Assembly: GCA_023386235.1 (NCBI GenBank)
Contig: JAEWKC010000030.1
Location: 60,837 to 124,836, forward strand
Reading direction: 5' to 3'
DNA: 64,000 nucleotides
DNA from: Bacteroidota bacterium
GTDB lineage: Bacteria; Bacteroidota; Bacteroidia; Chitinophagales; Chitinophagaceae
The position numbers and the translations under genes are program-made. The notes under the pieces were generated by a model. The model ran no database searches. It saw only the letters and a program-made list of their open reading frames with translations, and had not been told where the DNA came from. Shown piece by piece: positions 61,747 to 64,000 of this stretch (the stretch's first letter is position 1; the number at the start of each line of letters is the position of its first letter).

Positions 61747-63183
61747 TTATTCATAAATTATTATTTTGTTTTCTTTCTTTGAATATTTAAGTGAATTAAT
61801 CTTACAGATATTTTTGATAAATTTTTCAACAGAAGCCTGATGATAAGCCTTTCCGGTAAATTGGTTTTTGCTTGTTCCTTTGTATTCAATATCTGTTTGA
61901 TAATAGTCTGCGAGCGTTTGAAACACTAAACTGAGCGGAACATATTCAAAGGCTATATAATCGTTGGTGATGTTGATAGCCGGAGAAAACCTGTATGTAT
62001 CTGTAAATACATGGGGGCTGGCTTTTTTTGCAGATAACGGAAGAGAGTTCAATTCGGCTGAAATGTTTTTTTGAAGATTTACGCTTACTTGTGTGCGTAT
62101 ATTTTCATGCATATTTACACTGTCTTGCCTGATTTTTTTGTTGAACAGAATATGAAAATCAATATCGTTTATTTCACTTATTTTATTCAGGATCAACTCT
62201 ACAGAATCTTTAAGATATACTTTACCGGTAAACTGGTTGCCGGCTGAACTTTTCTTTTTCTCTGATATAATTTTTACATCGAAATAATCTTCTAAGGTTT
62301 CCAGCACTTTGTAAATAGGTGTATAATAAAACTCCATTGTGTCTCCATTAATATTAATAGAAGATTTTTCTTTTATGAATCCGGCAGTGGCAACAGCAAC
62401 GCTATTCGGCAATTGCTTATTTAGATTTAATATAGTGATTCTGTCTTCTTTGTTTACACTAAAATCCTGACCGGGCAGCAATGTTGTTGCTTTAAAATGA
62501 AAGTCTGCATCAGTGGATTTTACCACAACTTTTCCTTCGTGTAAATAAACGGTAACCGTACTTTTATCACTTCTCACCCAAAACTCTGTACCCAGCGCTG
62601 TTACGGCAATGCCATTTTCGTAAACAGTAAAAGGGTGGTTTTTGTCTTTGGCTACTATAAAATAAGCGTTGCCGTTAAGAAAAATATCTCTTTTAGAAAG
62701 AAATGAACTTTTAAGAGTTATAGAAGAATGGGAATTGAGCTGAACGACAGACCCATCGGGAAGCTGAATTTCTTTTGCATAAGCACTTGTATTTACATAA
62801 ACTTTTTTAGTATCAACCGACGGTTTTTTAATAAGAGTTGTAGTAGCACCCATTTTATTAGATTCTCTGTCTTTGAAATAAAATTGGGAAGAAGAAAAAA
62901 TAATCAGAAATAAAATACAGGCGGCAGCGGCGTATTGTATATAATATGTAATTCTTTTTTTGTAAGAAACTTTTTCAAAAACAACTTTTTCAATTCTTTT
63001 TCTTGATTGAGTAGATAACTGGATATTTTCGTTGGCTAAAATGTCGTCCCATTCATTCACTGAAAAATACTGCTCAATAAGTACAGGCTCTCTAAGCAAT
63101 TTATCAATCACGTATTCAGCCTCCTCTTTCGAGCAATTGTTAGCAATAAACTTTTTTATTAAAATGTCTAAAGAATCTTCCAT
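61747..63183 (-). CDS. FecR-type anti-sigma factor with duplicated DUF4974
   Basis: A 478-residue inner-membrane anti-sigma factor: cytosolic N-terminal sigma-binding part (about 1-75), membrane helix (about 82-102), FecR domain (about 125-225), then two tandem DUF4974/secretin-TonB-like domains at about 283-349 and 410-476. The repeats share F-x-Y-x-P, T-L-x-D-Y and N-Q-F-T-G-K (316-321; 440-445). A normal member has one such domain and about 320-400 residues. The region between (350-405) is Ser/Asn-rich. The domain is expected to receive a signal from the SusC N-terminus, so duplication could make sensing bivalent; that is inference. Confidence 0.9.
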   Translation of the reverse strand: MEDSLDILIKKFIANNCSKEEAEYVIDKLLREPVLIEQYFSVNEWDDILANENIQLSTQSRKRIEKVVFEKVSYKKRITYYIQYAAAACILFLIIFSSSQFYFKDRESNKMGATTTLIKKPSVDTKKVYVNTSAYAKEIQLPDGSVVQLNSHSSITLKSSFLSKRDIFLNGNAYFIVAKDKNHPFTVYENGIAVTALGTEFWVRSDKSTVTVYLHEGKVVVKSTDADFHFKATTLLPGQDFSVNKEDRITILNLNKQLPNSVAVATAGFIKEKSSININGDTMEFYYTPIYKVLETLEDYFDVKIISEKKKSSAGNQFTGKVYLKDSVELILNKISEINDIDFHILFNKKIRQDSVNMHENIRTQVSVNLQKNISAELNSLPLSAKKASPHVFTDTYRFSPAINITNDYIAFEYVPLSLVFQTLADYYQTDIEYKGTSKNQFTGKAYHQASVEKFIKNICKINSLKYSKKENKIIIYE

Positions 63184-63238
63184 TTAGAAACTTATAACGA
63201 TTGATAGTTAAAAATTCCCTATTGAAAGTCAAAAAAAT

Positions 63239-63763
63239 TTATAAAAAATAAAACAAAGCTATGCAGGAAAGCATTTTTCGAATCTGTTTAATGGCTTGAG
63301 AAATATGATTATCCACGGTTTTAGAAGATATATGTAATATTTTTGCTATTTGTTTGTAAGAATAACCATGAAATTCAAAAAGCTCAAAAACGGCTTTTCT
63401 TTTAGGTGGAAGTTGGGCAATGCTGTCATAAATTTTTTTTATTCGCGGATCATTGTATTTTTCTTCTTCCCTATCTATGACTTCACTTTCCAGTGTTCCC
63501 TGGTATTTTTTTATGGTAGACTGCTTTCTCAGCCAGTCAATAAAAACAAGGCGGGCTTTATGAAACAATTGTATTTTTTCAGGTACGCTGTCTGATAGTG
63601 AATGCCTGTATTGCCAGAACTTTATAAAAGTGAGTTGTACCAGCTCTTCTGCATCAGGATACGATTTTGTCTTTTTTAAGAAATAATAAAAAAGGGGTTC
63701 GCTGTACTCGTTAAAGAACTTTTTAAAAGCGACAGAATCATTATTTTTAATAGCTTTAATCAA
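63239..63763 (-). CDS. ECF sigma factor (FecI-like) of the mannan locus
   Basis: A 174-residue group IV sigma factor. Region 2 covers about residues 18-58 (S-Y-P-D-A-E-E-L-V-Q-L-T-F-I-K-F-W), and region 4 about 112-165 (L-P-P-K-R-K-A-V-F-E-L, then the helix-turn-helix Y-S-Y-K-Q-I-A-K-I-L-H-I-S). There is no in-frame ATG before the conserved I-K-A-I-K-N; an in-frame stop lies upstream, so translation most likely starts at TTG (63761-63763). It should drive the locus when FecR is relieved. Confidence 0.9.
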   Translation of the reverse strand: MIKAIKNNDSVAFKKFFNEYSEPLFYYFLKKTKSYPDAEELVQLTFIKFWQYRHSLSDSVPEKIQLFHKARLVFIDWLRKQSTIKKYQGTLESEVIDREEEKYNDPRIKKIYDSIAQLPPKRKAVFELFEFHGYSYKQIAKILHISSKTVDNHISQAIKQIRKMLSCIALFYFL

Positions 63764-63886
63764 AATGTACCTATTGTTTAAGCAAATGAAAATTAAAGTT
63801 AATTAAAAATAACAAATAAACAAGTAAATATTAACTGAAGTATAGCCTTTTGTAATGAAAAATCAAGCTTTTAACCTGAGTTCTGG

Positions 63887-64000
63887 TTAAGCAGCTGGCA
63901 ATAATTGCATTTGTCTTTGAAATTGTTCAATGAGTTCAGGATTAGTTTCCTCTATATCCTTTTTTATGGAAGGTTTTTTTGGAAAGAATGCATATGCGGC
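63887..64000 (-). CDS. Unidentified protein, C-terminal fragment
   Basis: The last 37 codons of a minus-strand gene whose start lies beyond the window. The fragment ends E-E-T-N-P-E-L-I-E-Q-F-Q-R-Q-M-Q-L-L-P-A-A. It is protein-like and continues to the edge, but too short to name. It lies about 120 bases upstream of the sigma factor start. Confidence 0.5.
   Translation of the reverse strand, partial: AAYAFFPKKPSIKKDIEETNPELIEQFQRQMQLLPAA

Noticed and set aside
1..64000. CRISPR array, rRNA or tRNA genes
   Set aside because: No regularly spaced short repeats, and no rRNA or tRNA signature recognised by eye; a covariance scan was not possible here.

Overview
The window comes from a Bacteroidota genome, most likely of the Chitinophagaceae type. 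The evidence is two SusC/SusD pairs controlled by an ECF sigma factor and a FecR anti-sigma, a GldE-type CBS protein, two tandem clpP genes next to clpX, many lipoproteins with Bacteroidota-style lipoboxes, and a promoter-like TTG-N20-TAnnTTTG signal. Genus-level assignment is inference only.

Layout. (1) 1-5027: a heavy-metal efflux operon: TolC-like outer-membrane protein cut by the window edge, RND membrane-fusion lipoprotein, isoprenylcysteine-methyltransferase-like membrane protein, and a P1B-type ATPase, closed by a terminator. (2) 5028-9627: an accessory, gene-poor stretch with small orphan genes and many long inverted repeats, including two related hairpins of about 110 bp whose arms differ by apparent compensatory changes. 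It looks like the residue or edge of a mobile element. (3) 9628-19770: a defence island. It holds a type III restriction subunit (res), a GxxExxY protein bracketed by two copies of the same hairpin, a type III methyltransferase (mod) with a compositionally foreign centre, two tandem REP-like units with a REP-associated tyrosine transposase, a PLD/SNF2-type helicase whose start codon overlaps the transposase stop, and a DUF4391 protein. (4) 19922-33901: core genes, including a DEDD exonuclease, thiL, gldE, trmH, lpxA, an ABC ATPase, clpX/clpP/clpP, a YfcE-type phosphoesterase and hemB. (5) 34127-42738: a broken TPR gene, then a conserved MoxR/DUF58/DUF4350/DUF4129/SpoIIM/RDD cluster and a YeiH-family transporter. 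(6) 42869-64000: an SGNH hydrolase, a DUF1016 nuclease, and a polysaccharide utilisation locus (PUL) on the minus strand.

The PUL reads in transcription order: ECF sigma, FecR, SusC, SusD, SusE-like, GH76, SusC, SusD, GH76, GH125, GH92. GH76 endo-alpha-1,6-mannanases, a GH125 exo-alpha-1,6-mannosidase and a GH92 alpha-mannosidase together point to fungal-type alpha-mannan. The surface lipoprotein GH76 enzymes would cut the alpha-1,6 backbone, the Sus proteins would import fragments, and GH92 and GH125 would finish them in the periplasm. The FecR protein carries a duplicated C-terminal domain, which is unusual.

The most promising candidate for an under-described system is the defence operon: a type III restriction-modification pair joined to a degenerate-PLD/SNF2 helicase and DUF4391, invaded by or allied with a REP/transposase unit and a hairpin-flanked GxxExxY cassette. 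The hairpin pair around 6289-7416 is the second. All family assignments are from reading motifs; no database search was run.
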